Of a stretch of 64,000 nucleotides of DNA, positions 62,701-64,000 are shown one piece after another. The position numbers and the translations under genes are program-made. The notes beneath the pieces were generated by a model. The model did no database searches and had not been told where the DNA came from. It saw only the letters and a program-made list of their open reading frames with translations. This DNA is from Dryococelus australis (lineage: Eukaryota > Arthropoda > Insecta > Phasmatodea > Phasmatidae): NCBI GenBank assembly GCA_029891345.1, contig CM057009.1, positions 229,422,620 to 229,486,619 of the forward strand. Reading direction: 5' to 3'. Each line of letters starts with the position of its first letter. Within the stretch, counting starts at the first letter, position 1.

Positions 62701-64000
62701 AAGTGTTTTGGTTGAAATGCAGTACCCTGTGTGAAGCGCCCTGGTTGTAATGCAGGTCCCAGTGTGAAGCACCATTATTATAATGAAGGTGCCACTGTGA
62801 AGCACCCTGGTTGTTAGGCAAGTCCCGGTTTGGAGAGCCGTGGTTGACATGCCAGCCGCGGTGTGAAGAACTTTGGTTGATATACAGGTTCCGGTTTGTC
62901 ACATCTTGATTGATATTCAGTTCCCAGTGTGATGTGCCTAGGTTTATATGCAGTTCCTGGTGTGTAGCACCGTGGTTGACACGCAGGTACAGAAGTTAAA
63001 CACCAAGATTGATATGCAGGTCAGAGTGTGTGAAGCGGCCTGGTTGTAATGCACATACCAGTGTGGAGCACCTTGGTTGGTATGTAGTTCCTTGGGTGAA
63101 GCACCCTGGTTGATATACAGGTCCTGGTGTAAAGCACCTACGTTAATATGCAGGTCCTGGTGTGAAGCACCCAGGTTGAAATTCAGGTCCCTGTGTGAAG
63201 CACCTTGGTTGAAATGGAGGTCCTGGTGTAAATCGCCTTAGTTTCGATGAAGGTTCCAGTGTGAAGTGCCTTGTTGGAATTAAGGTACCAGTGTGAAGTG
63301 CCTTGGTTGATATGCATGTCCCAGTGTGAAGCATGCTTGTTGATATGTAGGTTCAGGGTTGTTGCACCCTTGTGGTTATACAGGTCCTGATGTGAAGCAC
63401 CCAGGTCAATAAGCAGGTGCTGGTGTGATGCACGCTGATTGATATACAGGTCTCAGTTTGAATTACTGTGGTTGATATGCAGGTCCCAGTGTATAGCACC
63501 AATGTTGATATGCAGGTCCGGTTGTGTAGTGCCCTAGTTGTAATGCAGGCCCCAGTGTGTCGCACTCTGATTGATATGAATGTCGTAGTGTGGAGCACAT
63601 TGCGTGATATGCAGGTCCTGATATGAAGCACCTTGGTTGATATGCAGTTCCTGTTCTGCAGAGTACGGGTTGATATAGAGGTCCCAGTGGGAAGCACCAA
63701 GTTTTATATATAGGTCCTGGTGTGAAGCACCCACGGTTAATTGAAGGTTTGGTGTGAAGCACCCTCGTTGAAATGCAGGTCCCAGTGTGAAGCATCCTGG
63801 TTGTAATGAAGGTGCCAGTGTGAAGAGCTATTGATGATACGTAGGTCCTGGTAGGAAGCACCATGGTTGATATGCAGGACCCAGTGTGAAGCGCCCTGGT
63901 TTATATGCAGTCCCGGTGTGAAGCACCCAGGTTGATATGCAGGTCCAGTGTGAAACGCATAGGTTGATATGTGCAGGTCCCAAGTTAAGGTACATTGTTT
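53731..64000. repeat. 33-bp minisatellite array, >10 kb, runs off the window
   Basis: The whole region is built from a unit of about 33 bp with two conserved blocks, 'ggttgatatgcaggtcc' and 'gtgtgaagcaccct'. The first block often varies to ggtttatatgcagg or ggttgtaatgcagg. About 310 units fit in the window and the array continues past its end. Neighbouring units differ at several positions, so the array is old, yet length is well kept. The plus strand has built-in tga stops, while the minus-strand consensus is open in all three frames, giving 11-residue peptide repeats (LHTGTCISTRV, FTPGPAYQPGC, SHRDLHINQGA). Frames of up to 186 residues result. No gene is called because all frames are equally open and no start or signal peptide is evident. 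The array could be subtelomeric, pericentromeric or interstitial satellite DNA. Confidence 0.95.

Noticed and set aside
53731..64000. Many antisense frames of 60-186 residues with 11-residue repeats
   Set aside because: All three antisense frames are open because the 33-bp unit has no stop on that strand. No frame is favoured and no start, signal or splice context is visible, so these are recorded only as a satellite property.
53731..64000. CRISPR-like regular repeats
   Set aside because: Units are contiguous, diverged and have no unique spacers; the context is eukaryotic.

Overview
The window looks like AT-rich, gene-poor nuclear DNA from an insect. The evidence is the mixture of transposon families: a P-element/THAP transposase, two Mutator-like transposases fused to YqaJ, a pogo/Tigger element, a Jockey-type gag, a Gypsy integrase, tRNA-derived SINEs, a possible Helitron-like repeat and mariner-type MITEs. 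The large share of decayed elements suggests a large, repeat-rich genome; a hemimetabolous (polyneopteran) insect is my guess. I found no intact host gene, no functional rRNA or tRNA gene, and nothing bacterial (no operons, CRISPR arrays or insertion sequences). Every recognised protein-coding stretch is a transposable-element relic broken by stops or frameshifts.

Layout from left to right. 0-6 kb: a SINE, a degenerate ~73-bp tandem array (1.06-2.58 kb), a possible Helitron-like element holding ten 38-bp units that each contain a tRNA A-box-like sequence (3.25-3.96 kb), and a GC-rich block that may be an LTR (5.2-6.0 kb). 6-12 kb: AT-rich DNA with a SINE tail, a 'ctaagttatga' array and a mariner-like MITE. 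12.4-15.3 kb: a minus-strand P-element/THAP9-like transposase pseudogene with a near-perfect foldback MITE inserted in its core. 16-18 kb: a Jockey-like ORF1 (PRE_C2HC plus three zinc knuckles) with no reverse transcriptase behind it. 19.8-20.2 kb: four copies of an 82-bp unit. 21.2 kb: a second type of SINE.

23.7-25.8 kb (+) and 29.8-35.9 kb (-): two divergent Mutator-like transposase-YqaJ genes in opposite orientation. The second is split by about 3.5 kb at one protein position. 38.2 kb: the best SINE copy, flanked by (TC)n. 43.8-46.9 kb: a pogo/Tigger-like element recognisable end to end, with doubled terminal motifs; one catalytic Asp reads Asn. 52.4-53.6 kb: a Gypsy-type integrase remnant on the minus strand. 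53.73 kb to the window end: more than 10 kb of a 33-bp minisatellite (about 310 units) whose unit length is a multiple of three and whose consensus is open in all three antisense frames.

These elements do not form a pathway. The window is best read as an archive of nested transposition and tandem amplification. The most unusual features are the 33-bp array and its internal block duplications, the A-box minisatellite, the MITE nested in the P-like transposase, and the split Mutator-YqaJ element.
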